Shown here: positions 23,627-31,018 of the stretch, in pieces
Position numbering within the stretch: the first letter of the stretch is position 1
Layout of the letters: the number at the start of each line of letters is the position of its first letter
Source: Rhabdothermincola_A sp041688815
GTDB lineage: Bacteria; Actinomycetota; Acidimicrobiia; Acidimicrobiales; Acidimicrobilacustridaceae
Assembly (NCBI GenBank): GCA_041688815.1
Contig: JBDNHK010000027.1
Location: forward strand, 1-64,000
Reading direction: 5' to 3'
DNA: 64,000 nucleotides
Translations under genes and position numbers: made by a program
Notes under the pieces: model-generated
What the model saw: only the letters and a program-made list of their open reading frames with translations
The model's database searches: none
What the model was told of the DNA's origin: nothing

Positions 23627-24445
23627 ATGACCGCTTCTGACAACGCACCGATACCCGACTTCCTGGGTCGTCTCCGGCTCGACGGGCGTTCCTATGTCGT
23701 CGCCGGCGCCGGTCAGGGCATGGGCCGCCAGACCGCCCATGCGCTGGCCCAGGCCGGCGCGGCGAAGGTGGTGTGCGTCGACCTCGAAGAGGAGCGCGCC
23801 GCCGACATCGCCGCCGAGCTCGACACCGCCAGCGGCCGGTCGGTGGCGGTGCCGTGGGTGGGGGACGTCACCCTGCGGGCCGACGCCGCCCGGTTGGCCG
23901 CCGACGCCGAGCAGGCCACCGGCCGCATCGACGGGCTGGTGGACATCGTGGGCATGGCGCGCTGGCAGTCCATCCTCGAAATGGAAGACGAGACCTTCGA
24001 CTGGGAGATCGACATCTGCCTACGTCACGCCTACCTGCTCTCCCAGGAGCTGGGGCGCCGAATGGTCGTCTCGGGTGGGGGCACGATGGTGTTCATCGCG
24101 TCGGTCAGTGGCCTCACGGCTGCGCCCATGCACGCCGCCTATGGCGCGGCCAAGGCCGCACTGATGGCCTGGGTCCAATCCCTCGCGGTCGAGCTGGGGT
24201 CGCATGGTGTGCGAGCCAACGCCGTGGCTCCGGGCACGATCTTGAGCCCGCGGATGGACGCCGCCTTCACCGATGAGCAGCGGGCGGCCAATGCCGCCAA
24301 CGCCCCGCTCGGGCGGATGGGCGAAACCTCCGACATCGCCGCCGCCGCTCTCTTCCTCTCCTGCGACCTGTCGCGGTACGTCACCGGCCGCACGCTCGTG
24401 GTCGACGGCGGCGTGGACGCCAAGTTCCCGTACCAGACCCTCTGA
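23627..24445 (+). CDS. SDR-family oxidoreductase
   Basis: 272 residues with the SDR fold: 'SYVVAGAGQGMGRQTAHAL' at the cofactor loop (a G at the usual I), 'VVCVDLEEERA' with a beta-2 Asp for NAD, catalytic Tyr172 and Lys176 in 'AAYGAAKAALMAW', and 'RYVTGRTLVVDGGVDAKF' at the end. The NNAG structural motif is replaced by 'VDIVGMA', an unusual change for a working SDR. GGGGGAACCACG before the ATG is a plausible ribosome site. Third gene of the IclR-linked cluster, 42 nt after the first SDR. Confidence 0.87.
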   Translation: MTASDNAPIPDFLGRLRLDGRSYVVAGAGQGMGRQTAHALAQAGAAKVVCVDLEEERAADIAAELDTASGRSVAVPWVGDVTLRADAARLAADAEQATGRIDGLVDIVGMARWQSILEMEDETFDWEIDICLRHAYLLSQELGRRMVVSGGGTMVFIASVSGLTAAPMHAAYGAAKAALMAWVQSLAVELGSHGVRANAVAPGTILSPRMDAAFTDEQRAANAANAPLGRMGETSDIAAAALFLSCDLSRYVTGRTLVVDGGVDAKFPYQTL

Positions 24446-24478
24446 CCGCTCCTTTTCTGTGGGTGCGGGTGCCGTGGG

Positions 24479-24484
24479 TAAGGT
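24479..24484 (+). promoter_or_regulatory. mdh: -10 box (TAAGGT) of mdh
   Basis: TAAGGT lies 40 nt before the mdh GTG. Unlike most promoters here the mRNA should carry a leader of about 30 nt, with GGAGG (24517-24521) as ribosome site. Confidence 0.5.
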
Positions 24485-24524
24485 CACGCCCAGCGTCCCC
24501 GACCGACCCCTTGCTGGAGGATCC

Positions 24525-25511
24525 GTGAAGACCCCCGTTCGTGTTGCCGTCACCGGCGCTGCCGGCCAGATCGGCTACAGCCTGCTGTTCCGAATCGCCA
24601 GCGGGCAGATGCTCGGACCCGACCAGCCCGTCATCCTCCAACTCCTCGACATCACCCCCGCGCTCGACGCGCTGCGGGGCGTCTCGATGGAGCTCGACGA
24701 CTGCGCGTTCCCGCTCTTGGAGGGGATCGTGCAGACCGACGACCCGGACGTGGCCTTCGGTGACGTCGACTACGCACTGCTGGTCGGTGCCCGACCGCGC
24801 TCGAAGGGCATGGAGCGCAAGGACCTGCTCGAGGCCAACGGCGCCATCTTCACCGTGCAGGGCAAGGCCCTCTCCGACAACGCCGCGCCGGGGGTACGGA
24901 TCCTCGTCGTGGGCAACCCGGCCAACACCAACGCCCTCATCGCCATGAACAACGCCCCCGGCATCGACCCGGGGCACTTCACGGCCATGACCCGCCTCGA
25001 CCACAACCGGGCCATGGCCCAGGTGGCGGCCAAGACCGGCACGTCGGTACGCGACGTCTCCAGGATGACCATCTGGGGCAACCACTCGGCCACCCAGTAC
25101 CCCGACCTCTTCCATGCCGAGGTGAAGGGGCAGAACGCCGCGGCCCTGATCGACGACCCGGCCTGGCTGGAAGATGAGTTCATCCCCACGGTCCAGCAGC
25201 GGGGTGCCGCCATCATCGAGGCTCGCGGTCTGTCGAGCGCCGCGTCCGCGGCCAACGCCGCCGTCGACCACATGCGGACGTGGGCCCTCGGTTCGGCCGA
25301 GGGCGACTGGGTCTCGATGGCCATCCCCTCCGACGGCAGTTACGGCGTCGCCGAGGGGCTGATCTCCTCGTTCCCCGTCACCTGCTCGGGTGGCGAGTAC
25401 TCCATCGTCCAGGGCCTCGACATCGACGAGTTCTCCCGGGCGCGCATCGATGCCACCGTGGCCGAACTGGCCGAGGAACGCGCCGCCGTCACGGAGCTGG
25501 GCCTGATCTGA
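24525..25511 (+). CDS. mdh: Malate dehydrogenase
   Basis: 328 residues from a GTG placed 3 nt after GGAGGATCC. NAD-dependent oxidation of malate to oxaloacetate. The glycine-rich loop is 'VAVTGAAGQIGYSLLFRIA', and 'LQLLDI' ends beta-2 with the NAD-selecting Asp. 'VGARPRSKGMERKDLLEAN' is the mobile active-site loop with catalytic Arg. 'VVGNPANTNALIAM' and 'MTRLDHNRA' follow, and His187 in 'IWGNHSATQYPD' is the proton acceptor. This is the cytosolic-type MDH common in Actinomycetota. It closes the TCA set here with sucCD and sdhCAB. Confidence 0.96.
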   Translation: MKTPVRVAVTGAAGQIGYSLLFRIASGQMLGPDQPVILQLLDITPALDALRGVSMELDDCAFPLLEGIVQTDDPDVAFGDVDYALLVGARPRSKGMERKDLLEANGAIFTVQGKALSDNAAPGVRILVVGNPANTNALIAMNNAPGIDPGHFTAMTRLDHNRAMAQVAAKTGTSVRDVSRMTIWGNHSATQYPDLFHAEVKGQNAAALIDDPAWLEDEFIPTVQQRGAAIIEARGLSSAASAANAAVDHMRTWALGSAEGDWVSMAIPSDGSYGVAEGLISSFPVTCSGGEYSIVQGLDIDEFSRARIDATVAELAEERAAVTELGLI

Positions 25512-25538
25512 GCCCGTTCTCTGTCGCTTCGCAAACGG

Positions 25539-26051
25539 CTACTTGAGGAACTTCGACGTCGTGTTGTCGGCCAGCACCTTGCCCTTGGTCTGACACTGCG
25601 GGCAGTAGTTCACCGTGTAGCTCGCGTACTCGACCGATCGGATGGCGTCACCGCATCTCGGGCAGGGTTCCCCGGTGCGGTGATATACCGCGCCGGGGCG
25701 CTCAGCCGACGAGCTCATGGTGTCGCGGCCGCGCTCGACGGCCAACGCCTCGGCGATGCACTCGCCGATCGCTCCATGGAGCGTGGTCACCTCTGAGTCG
25801 CTGAGCTTCCCCGTCGCCGCGAACGGGGACAGCTCGGCGCGATGGCACACCTCGCTGGCCAGCCGGCGGCCGATCCCGGCGATTCGTCGCTGGTCGCGCA
25901 AGAAGCCGTGGACGCGCATCGATGGGCCGGCGAGGGCGTGGCGGAGTTCCGCGATGGTGAAGGTGAGCGGTCGGAACGTCGCCAGGCGGTGGCGGCCGAA
26001 GCCCTCCTCCAGCCGCTCGGCGTGGGCCTGGAGCTCGGGAAGCTCGGGCAT
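25539..26051 (-). CDS. Nei/Fpg-type DNA glycosylase lacking the catalytic beta-sandwich
   Basis: 170 residues against about 270-290 in full-length family members. The N-terminus is intact: 'MPELPELQAHAERL' carries the catalytic Pro2 and Glu3. The C-terminal half is also intact: the H2TH segment 'FLRDQRRIAGIGRRLASEVCH' (about 50-70), 'LSPFAATGKLSDSEV', and a zinc finger with Cys130, Cys133, Cys150 and Cys153 ending 'KGKVLADNTTSKFLK'. What is missing is about 110 residues between 'ATFRPLTFT' and 'ELRHALAGPS', that is, nearly the whole beta-sandwich. The reading frame is unbroken, so this is a clean internal deletion rather than decay. It may still bind DNA; base excision looks impossible. Confidence 0.75.
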   Translation of the reverse strand: MPELPELQAHAERLEEGFGRHRLATFRPLTFTIAELRHALAGPSMRVHGFLRDQRRIAGIGRRLASEVCHRAELSPFAATGKLSDSEVTTLHGAIGECIAEALAVERGRDTMSSSAERPGAVYHRTGEPCPRCGDAIRSVEYASYTVNYCPQCQTKGKVLADNTTSKFLK

Positions 26052-26066
26052 CGGCTCAGGTCGCGC

Positions 26067-26468
26067 TCAGGGTCCGGTGACGTCGCGGACGGGGCCGAGG
26101 GCGTCGCTCAACGAGGCCAGGAGGTCCTGGTGGGCGAGCAACGCGTCGATGTCGCCACCGACCCTGAGGTGGCCGGCCATGAAGGCGCCCTGGGCACTCT
26201 GCTCGCCGTTGTGAATCGACCGGGCCGTCTCGAGGTCGCAGGTGAAGGTCACATCGGCATGGGCGGGCCGACCGCCCCGGAGGTGGACGCCATCGGGGCC
26301 GAACGCCACGTGCCACACCAGCGAGGGGGCATCGTCCACCTCGGTTGCGGTCCCTACGGTTTGCTGGATGACGAACGGTTCGGGGGGGCGGAGTTGCTGC
26401 AGCGCCGCATCCCCGGCCACCGCTCCGGCGGCCCGTTCGATCCACGCCGCCGACGGGTACCCATTCAC
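26067..26468 (-). CDS. SCP2-like sterol-binding-fold protein
   Basis: 133 residues from the GTG at 26466-26468. The pattern 'VWHVAFGPDGVHLRGGRPAHADVTFTCDLETARSIHNGE' followed by 'GAFMAGHLRVGGDIDALLAH' matches the SCP-2 fold, where the GD after the beta strand and the final helix line a lipid pocket. SCP2 domains bind sterols or acyl-CoAs; the ligand here is unknown. An upstream in-frame extension to 26531 exists, but TAAGGT 7 nt before the GTG at 26468 argues for the shorter form. It lies 15 nt upstream of the truncated glycosylase and is likely cotranscribed with it. Confidence 0.7.
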   Translation of the reverse strand: MNGYPSAAWIERAAGAVAGDAALQQLRPPEPFVIQQTVGTATEVDDAPSLVWHVAFGPDGVHLRGGRPAHADVTFTCDLETARSIHNGEQSAQGAFMAGHLRVGGDIDALLAHQDLLASLSDALGPVRDVTGP

Positions 26469-26475
26469 CTTTCGG

Positions 26476-26481
26476 ACCTTA
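26476..26481 (-). promoter_or_regulatory. -10 box (TAAGGT) of leaderless SCP2-like gene
   Basis: Reverse strand TAAGGT, 7 nt, then the GTG at 26468. Confidence 0.6.
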
Positions 26482-26548
26482 CCGCCGTCTGGGTGCCCGT
26501 GATCGAGGGGCACGGCAAGTGAGGTCGGCAACAGTTGGCTCGGTGAAG

Positions 26549-26577
26549 TTGCCGTCGGCCGGTCGAAGGCGCATCAT
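26549..26577 (+). promoter_or_regulatory. Candidate promoter of MarR gene (TTGCCG-17-CATCAT)
   Basis: TTGCCG (26549-26554) and CATCAT (26572-26577) are 17 nt apart. The second box lies 6 nt before the ATG at 26584, the leaderless spacing, but starts with C rather than T. Confidence 0.4.
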
Positions 26578-26583
26578 GGTCAC

Positions 26584-27018
26584 ATGGCCAAGAGCGTGAG
26601 TCGATCGGGTGACCTGAATCTGCGGTTGATGCGAGTGGCTCGGGCCCACCGCAGCGTGGCGGCATCGTTGCTCTCGAAGGTGGATCTGCACCCCGGGCAG
26701 GACGCGCTGCTGATGGAACTCTGGGAAGAGGACGGGCGCACGCAGGTCAATCTGGCCGCCGCCCTCGGTGTCGAGCCGCCCACCGTCACCAAGATGTTGC
26801 AGCGTATGGAGGCCTCCAAGTTGATCGCCCGGCGCCCCGACAAGGTCGACCGCCGCGCCATTCGGGTGCATCTGACCCCGAAGGGCCGTCGCCTCAAGGC
26901 GAAGGTCGACGACATCTGGGCCGAGCTCGAGGCCCACACGGTGGAGGGTCTCTCCGACCGCCAGCAGGCGTCGCTGCGGTCGCTGCTGGGCACGCTCGAG
27001 ACCAATCTGGAATCCTGA
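26584..27018 (+). CDS. MarR family transcriptional regulator
   Basis: 144 residues with a winged helix-turn-helix. 'LHPGQDALLMELWEEDGRTQVNLAAALGVEPPTVTKML' covers the helix-turn-helix with its recognition helix 'VEPPTVTKMLQRME', and the wing is 'LIARRPDKVDRRAIRVHLTPKGR'. Long N- and C-terminal helices form the dimer. MarR proteins repress efflux or stress genes and release DNA on ligand binding. It is divergent from the SCP2-like gene; no obvious target is adjacent except the gene that follows 100 nt later. Confidence 0.88.
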   Translation: MAKSVSRSGDLNLRLMRVARAHRSVAASLLSKVDLHPGQDALLMELWEEDGRTQVNLAAALGVEPPTVTKMLQRMEASKLIARRPDKVDRRAIRVHLTPKGRRLKAKVDDIWAELEAHTVEGLSDRQQASLRSLLGTLETNLES

Positions 27019-27077
27019 TTCTTCGGGGCCCGACCGGAGGAACAGCCGCGGCGGGCGGCGCCGATCCACCCGATCGG

Positions 27078-27083
27078 TAAGAT
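27078..27083 (+). promoter_or_regulatory. -10 box (TAAGAT) before polyproline protein gene
   Basis: TAAGAT lies 35 nt before the GTG at 27119, so a leader of about 28 nt is expected. AGGGG 9 nt upstream is a weak ribosome site. Confidence 0.4.
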
Positions 27084-27118
27084 TCCGGCGAACGGTGTCT
27101 CTATCAGGGGCGTGATTC

Positions 27119-27553
27119 GTGGGTCTGCTCGACAACATCAAGCAAGGTGCCAACAGCCTGGCCCAGTCGGTCAACGAGACGGTGGCCAAGGGTCATACTT
27201 CGATGGACCAGAGCGCGTCCCGGAAGCACGCCGACGCTCTGCTCCGTGACCTCGGCGGGTTGGTCTACGGCCGCGACTCGGGCCGGGGAACCCCGACGAC
27301 CGAGTCCGACATCGAGCGGATCAATGCCGATCTCCGAGCGGTCGAGGCCCAGGGTGGCGTCGTCGACCTGATGCCCAAAGCCGGTCCGCCGCCGCCGGCC
27401 GACTCTCCGCCGCCTCCGCCGGGGGCCACGGCGGGCCCGCCACCACCTCCGGCGCCCGGTGGCACGGTGGCCCCCCCTCCGGGGCCGGGCACTCCACCAC
27501 CGCCTCCCGGCACGGTGGCGCCGCCCCCACCGCCTGGCACTGTGGGTTCCTGA
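27119..27553 (+). CDS. Hypothetical protein with polyproline C-terminus
   Basis: 144 residues from a GTG. The first ~80 residues look helical ('LLDNIKQGANSLAQSVNETVAK', 'ASRKHADALLRDLGGLVYG', 'DIERINADLRAVEAQGG') and would suit a small soluble domain. The last ~55 residues are Pro/Gly/Ala/Val repeats with several runs of four or five prolines and the recurring unit GTVAPP. Such runs stall ribosomes and usually need EF-P. No known family is recognised. No membrane segment or signal peptide. Convergent with the MFS gene. Confidence 0.6.
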   Translation: MGLLDNIKQGANSLAQSVNETVAKGHTSMDQSASRKHADALLRDLGGLVYGRDSGRGTPTTESDIERINADLRAVEAQGGVVDLMPKAGPPPPADSPPPPPGATAGPPPPPAPGGTVAPPPGPGTPPPPPGTVAPPPPPGTVGS

Positions 27554-27583
27554 AAGAGGCACCCCCGTGGGGCGGGCGACGGC

Positions 27584-28885
27584 TCAGGCTGTCGACGCCG
27601 AGGGGGAGAGCGACTGGGGCGAGCGGGCGGTGCGCTCGCTGGTCGTCACGTCGGCCGCCGGGCCGAGGCCGGTGTGTTGCGAGCGCAGCGACCGCCACGC
27701 CAGGGCGGAGGCGATGACGGCTGCGGTCCCACCGACGGCCAGTCCCCAGCGGGCGCCGAACGTCTGGGCCACCCATCCGATCAATGGCCCGCCCACCGGC
27801 GTGGAGCCGATGAAGGCCACGGTGTACAGGGCGATCACCCGGCTGCGCATCTCGGGGACCGACGAGAGCTGCAGTGTGGAGTTGGCGAGGGTCAGGAACA
27901 TCACGCTGGCCGCGCCGACGAACGGCAGCACCAGCAGAGCACTGCCGAACGTCGGGGCCACCGACAGCACCAGCACGACGACACCGAAGGCCGCCCCCGC
28001 CTGGCCCAGCCGCCGGTGGGTCGGGGTGGCCCGAGTGGCGAACAGGAGTCCACCGATGATGGCTCCGACGCTCATGGTGCTCTGGAGCAGCCCGAACCCG
28101 GCGGCGTCGACCCCGAACGTGTCACGGGCCAGCACGGGGAGGCTCACCTGGAACTCGTAGGTCAACGTGCCGATGACCAGCATGAGCAACAGCGGCACCC
28201 GGAGAGCGGGCGTGGCCCACACGTAGCGGAAGCCCTCGCGGAGCTGGCCCTTGGCCCTGGCCACCGGTTCTGAGCGAGCCAGCTCACGCCTGCGCATGGC
28301 CAGCAGGGCCACGGTGGGAGCCAGGAAGCTGACTCCGTTGGCGAGGAAACAGATGGACAGATCCCAGCCGGCGATCACCAGACCGGCGACCGCAGGGCCG
28401 AAGAGGCGACCGACGTTCATGGTGATGGTGTTCAGGCTGAGGGCGTTGGTCAGCCGCTCGGGGCCGACCACCTCCATGGTGAACGATTGGCGGGTGGGCA
28501 TGTCGATGGCCCCGACGAGTCCGAGACTGCCCGCGAACACGAACACCATCCACATCTCGACCGCGTCGGTGGCGACCAACACCCCGAGGGTGATGGCCAG
28601 TGCCCCGGAGATGGTCTGGGTGGTGATGAGCAGGCGCCGCTTGTCGATCCGATCGGCGAGGACACCGGCGTAGGGGCCGAGCAGGAGCGTCGGGAGGAAC
28701 TGGACGGCGGTGACCAGCCCGAGGGTCGCCGCGCTGCCGGTGAGGCTGAGCACGAGCCAGGCCTGGGCGATCATCTGCATCCACGTGCCGGTGATCGAGA
28801 CCATCTGCCCGGCGAACAGGAGTCGGTAGTTGTGGGCGCCGAAAGCCGAGAAGGTGTCGCGCACACCTCGTTCGAGGCGGCTCAA
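27584..28885 (-). CDS. MFS transporter (EntS/multidrug-type exporter)
   Basis: 433 residues with about 12 membrane segments. The start block 'FSAFGAHNYRLLFAGQMVSITGTWMQMIAQAWLVLSLTGS' and 'LPTLLLGPYAGVLADRIDKRRLLI' (the MFS loop 2-3 motif) place it in the EntS-like branch of drug and siderophore exporters (MFS_3). The start is a TTG at 28883-28885 that overlaps the MarR stop as TTGA; a GTG a few codons in is an alternative. Coupling to the MarR gene suggests that the regulator controls this exporter. Substrate unknown. Confidence 0.88.
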   Translation of the reverse strand: MSRLERGVRDTFSAFGAHNYRLLFAGQMVSITGTWMQMIAQAWLVLSLTGSAATLGLVTAVQFLPTLLLGPYAGVLADRIDKRRLLITTQTISGALAITLGVLVATDAVEMWMVFVFAGSLGLVGAIDMPTRQSFTMEVVGPERLTNALSLNTITMNVGRLFGPAVAGLVIAGWDLSICFLANGVSFLAPTVALLAMRRRELARSEPVARAKGQLREGFRYVWATPALRVPLLLMLVIGTLTYEFQVSLPVLARDTFGVDAAGFGLLQSTMSVGAIIGGLLFATRATPTHRRLGQAGAAFGVVVLVLSVAPTFGSALLVLPFVGAASVMFLTLANSTLQLSSVPEMRSRVIALYTVAFIGSTPVGGPLIGWVAQTFGARWGLAVGGTAAVIASALAWRSLRSQHTGLGPAADVTTSERTARSPQSLSPSASTA

Positions 28886-29349
28886 CGCTCGCCGTCCCTC
28901 AGCATCTTCTCGAGGGCGGGGAGAGCGGCCAGGACGGCGGTGAGGTCGTCGGGGTCGAGGAGGGCCAGGCGCCGGGCCAGATAGGCGTTGCGCTCCTGGC
29001 GGATCCGGGCCAGCTCCCGGTGGGCCTTGGGGGTGGCCCGGACGAGGGCCACCCGGCGGTCGGACTCGTCGGAGATGCGCTCCACCCATCCGTCCCCTTC
29101 GAGGGTGCCGACGATGCGGCTGATGCTGGGAGGCTGCACGTTCTCGTGGGCGGCGAGGTCGCCGATGGTGATCGGACCGAGGTGGTCGACGGAGGCCAGG
29201 GCGGAGAGCTGCGATGGCGTGATGCCGGGCGGGCTCTCCTGGCGGAGGCGCCGGGCCAGCCGCATCACGGCGAGGCGCAGACGACTGGCGGTGTCGTCGT
29301 CGAGCTCGCTCGTCGGTTCTGTTCCTCGATTGGGGAGGGGTGAGGTCAT
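28882..29349 (-). CDS. MarR family regulator of the linked MFS exporter
   Basis: 155 residues from the ATG at 29347-29349. Winged-helix core: 'GITPSQLSALASVDHLGPITIGDLAAHENVQPPSISRIVGTLEGDGWVERI', then the wing 'SDESDRRVALVRATPKA'. A longer reading from a TTG at 29394 would translate the operator itself, so the ATG is preferred. The MFS gene starts inside its stop codon. A TAGCA/TGCTA palindrome array sits just upstream, as expected for autoregulation. Confidence 0.88.
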   Translation of the reverse strand: MTSPLPNRGTEPTSELDDDTASRLRLAVMRLARRLRQESPPGITPSQLSALASVDHLGPITIGDLAAHENVQPPSISRIVGTLEGDGWVERISDESDRRVALVRATPKAHRELARIRQERNAYLARRLALLDPDDLTAVLAALPALEKMLRDGER

Positions 29350-29372
29350 GGTCACTCGGTTCGGAGAATCTG

Positions 29373-29393
29373 TAGCAATGCTATCAGTTAGCA
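29373..29393. promoter_or_regulatory. Operator of MarR-MFS operon (three TAGCA half-sites)
   Basis: TAGCA (29373-29377), A, TGCTA (29379-29383) is one inverted repeat. The same TGCTA with TAGCA at 29389-29393 makes a second, spaced by 5 nt. It lies 24 nt upstream of the MarR ATG and 65 nt before the divergent dehydrogenase, so it could act on both. Confidence 0.55.
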
Positions 29394-29445
29394 ACGCTCA
29401 TCGAAACTGGGTTCTTCCCGGGTGTCGGGGCCACGAGGCTCGGTC

Positions 29446-29451
29446 TAGGGT
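29446..29451 (+). promoter_or_regulatory. -10 box (TAGGGT) of leaderless 2-hydroxyacid dehydrogenase gene
   Basis: TAGGGT, 6 nt (CCGGCG), then the GTG at 29458. Confidence 0.6.
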
Positions 29452-29457
29452 CCGGCG

Positions 29458-30399
29458 GTGCTAACCGTCCTCAGCCACGTCGGCGACGGCACCGCCTTCC
29501 GACTCCCTCCGGACCTCGCCGGTCAGGTCGAGATCGTGGCGATTCCCGCCGACGGAGAGCTCCCCGAGGGGCTCATCGGTCAGGTCTTGATCAGCCGACC
29601 CACCCTCGTGCCCAACTTCGCCCATGTCGTGAGCCGGGGCGTCGAGTGGGTGCATCTCATCGGCACCGGCATCGACGATTTCCCCCTCGACCTGGTGGGG
29701 CCCGGGCTCGTGTTGACCAACTCGCGTGGCATGAGCGCCATACCCATCTCCGAGTGGGCCCTGGCCTGCATGCTGGCCGTCGAGAAGCGGTTGCCCGACG
29801 CGTGGATCCACGACGAACCCGCGGTGTGGAACTTCCCGCCCGAACCGCTCGGCACCCTGCACGGCCGTACCGTCGCCATCCTCGGTTTCGGGGGCATCGG
29901 CACCGCCATCGCCGACCGGCTCCTTCCCTTCGGTGCCCGGGTCCGGGCCCTGCGTCACCGCGATCTCCCCAGCCCGGTCGAGGGCGTCGAGATGGTTCGC
30001 GACATCCATGCGCTGGCCGACGGGGCCCACCACATGGTGCTGGTGGCTCCGTTGACCGGCGCCACCCGCGGTCTCGTCGACGCCGAGGTCCTGGCCGCCC
30101 TGGCCCCCGGTGCCCACCTGGTCAACGTGGCGCGTGGACCGATCGTCCACGAGGCGGCATTGCGGGAGGCTCTCGACTCGGGCCGGTTGGGCTGGGCCAG
30201 CATCGACGCGCCCGAGCCCGAGCCGTTGCCGTCGGGCCACTGGATGTACACCCATCCGCAGGTGCGCTTGAGTGCGCACATCTCCTGGAACTGGCCCGGC
30301 GCGGGCTCGGGGCTCTTCGAGACCTTTCGCGACAACCTGGCTCGCTTCGTTGCCGGTCAGCCCCTGCTCAACGTGGTCGACCCCGCCGTCGGGTACTAG
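29458..30399 (+). CDS. D-2-hydroxyacid dehydrogenase (NAD-dependent)
   Basis: 313 residues. The Rossmann motif is 'TVAILGFGGIGTAIADRLLPFGARV' (about 140-165). The catalytic Arg lies in 'LVNVARGPIVHEAAL' (about Arg226), the acidic partner in 'DAPEPEPLPSGH', and the His at 274 in 'RLSAHISWN'. The N-terminal substrate domain is short and unusual, with 'LISRPTLVPNFAHVVSRGVEWVHLIGTGIDDF'. The family reduces or oxidises D-2-hydroxyacids; the substrate is not clear. The stop overlaps the next start by one base (TAGTG). Confidence 0.88.
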   Translation: MLTVLSHVGDGTAFRLPPDLAGQVEIVAIPADGELPEGLIGQVLISRPTLVPNFAHVVSRGVEWVHLIGTGIDDFPLDLVGPGLVLTNSRGMSAIPISEWALACMLAVEKRLPDAWIHDEPAVWNFPPEPLGTLHGRTVAILGFGGIGTAIADRLLPFGARVRALRHRDLPSPVEGVEMVRDIHALADGAHHMVLVAPLTGATRGLVDAEVLAALAPGAHLVNVARGPIVHEAALREALDSGRLGWASIDAPEPEPLPSGHWMYTHPQVRLSAHISWNWPGAGSGLFETFRDNLARFVAGQPLLNVVDPAVGY

Positions 30400-30956
30400 T
30401 GAGCGTTCGTCCGGCGCGGGTCGACGAGGGCCCGCACGATCCCCGGGGGGAACTCACCTTCACCGAGTCGTGGGCCTTCGAGGCGTTGGGGCCGACCGGA
30501 CCCGACATCCACAGCGAGGTGGGTCTGCGGCCGGGTCTGGGTGACTGCTGGTTCGTGGCCCGCATCACCGGCCCCGGCGCCATGGCGGTGGTGGTGGTCG
30601 ATCAGTCGTTGCCGGTGCCGCGCCCGCCCCGCCTCGAGCTGCGGGCACCGGGGCTGTGGGCCGACCACGTGATCGAGGAGCCGCTGCAGCGCTGGAGTCT
30701 CGGCCTCGAGGCCTTTGGTGTGGCCGTGCCTCTCGAGGAGCTGTCGGCCGTCGATCTCCTCGACCCGGATCTCCGGGGTGAGCGCACTCCGGTCGGGTGG
30801 GAGCTCGAATGGGAGTCGACGGAGCCTGCGTCGTGGGATCCCGCCGGAGTGGGGGGCTACTCGCTGAGGTGTCGGGTGCACGGGGAGGTGCTGATAGGTA
30901 CCGAGCGCCACGAGCTCGAGGCCGTCGGTCTGCGCCGTCACCGATGGGGGTCCTGA
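30399..30956 (+). CDS. Unknown protein, possibly lipocalin-like (CrtC/DUF7064-like)
   Basis: 185 residues from a GTG that overlaps the dehydrogenase stop by one base. The sequence is rich in alternating beta-type stretches with many Trp ('ESWAFEALG', 'DCWFVARITGPGAMAVVVVDQS', 'LWADHVIEEPLQRWSLGLEAF', 'VGWELEWES') and ends 'ELEAVGLRRHRWGS'. This order and the 'G-x-R-x-H-x-W-G' end resemble lipocalin-fold proteins of the hydroxyneurosporene-synthase type that are common in Actinomycetota. That is a weak recognition from memory. No signal peptide. Likely made with the dehydrogenase. Confidence 0.5.
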   Translation: MSVRPARVDEGPHDPRGELTFTESWAFEALGPTGPDIHSEVGLRPGLGDCWFVARITGPGAMAVVVVDQSLPVPRPPRLELRAPGLWADHVIEEPLQRWSLGLEAFGVAVPLEELSAVDLLDPDLRGERTPVGWELEWESTEPASWDPAGVGGYSLRCRVHGEVLIGTERHELEAVGLRRHRWGS

Positions 30957-31006
30957 CCACAGCAGTTGTGTGGTTCCGGTGAGCCGGTCGGGCTTCCCCT
31001 GTCCGG

Positions 31007-31012
31007 TACGGT
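31007..31012 (+). promoter_or_regulatory. -10 box (TACGGT) of leaderless DedA gene
   Basis: TACGGT, 6 nt (CACCAA), then the GTG at 31019. Confidence 0.6.
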
Positions 31013-31018
31013 CACCAA

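Noticed and set aside
27380..27550. CCGCC-rich tandem pattern that could pass for a simple repeat or a CRISPR-like array.
   Set aside because: It is the coding sequence of the polyproline tail; unit lengths vary and there are no unique spacers.
29350..29394. TTG at 29394 as the start of the second MarR protein.
   Set aside because: It would translate the palindromic operator; the ATG at 29349 gives the normal family length.
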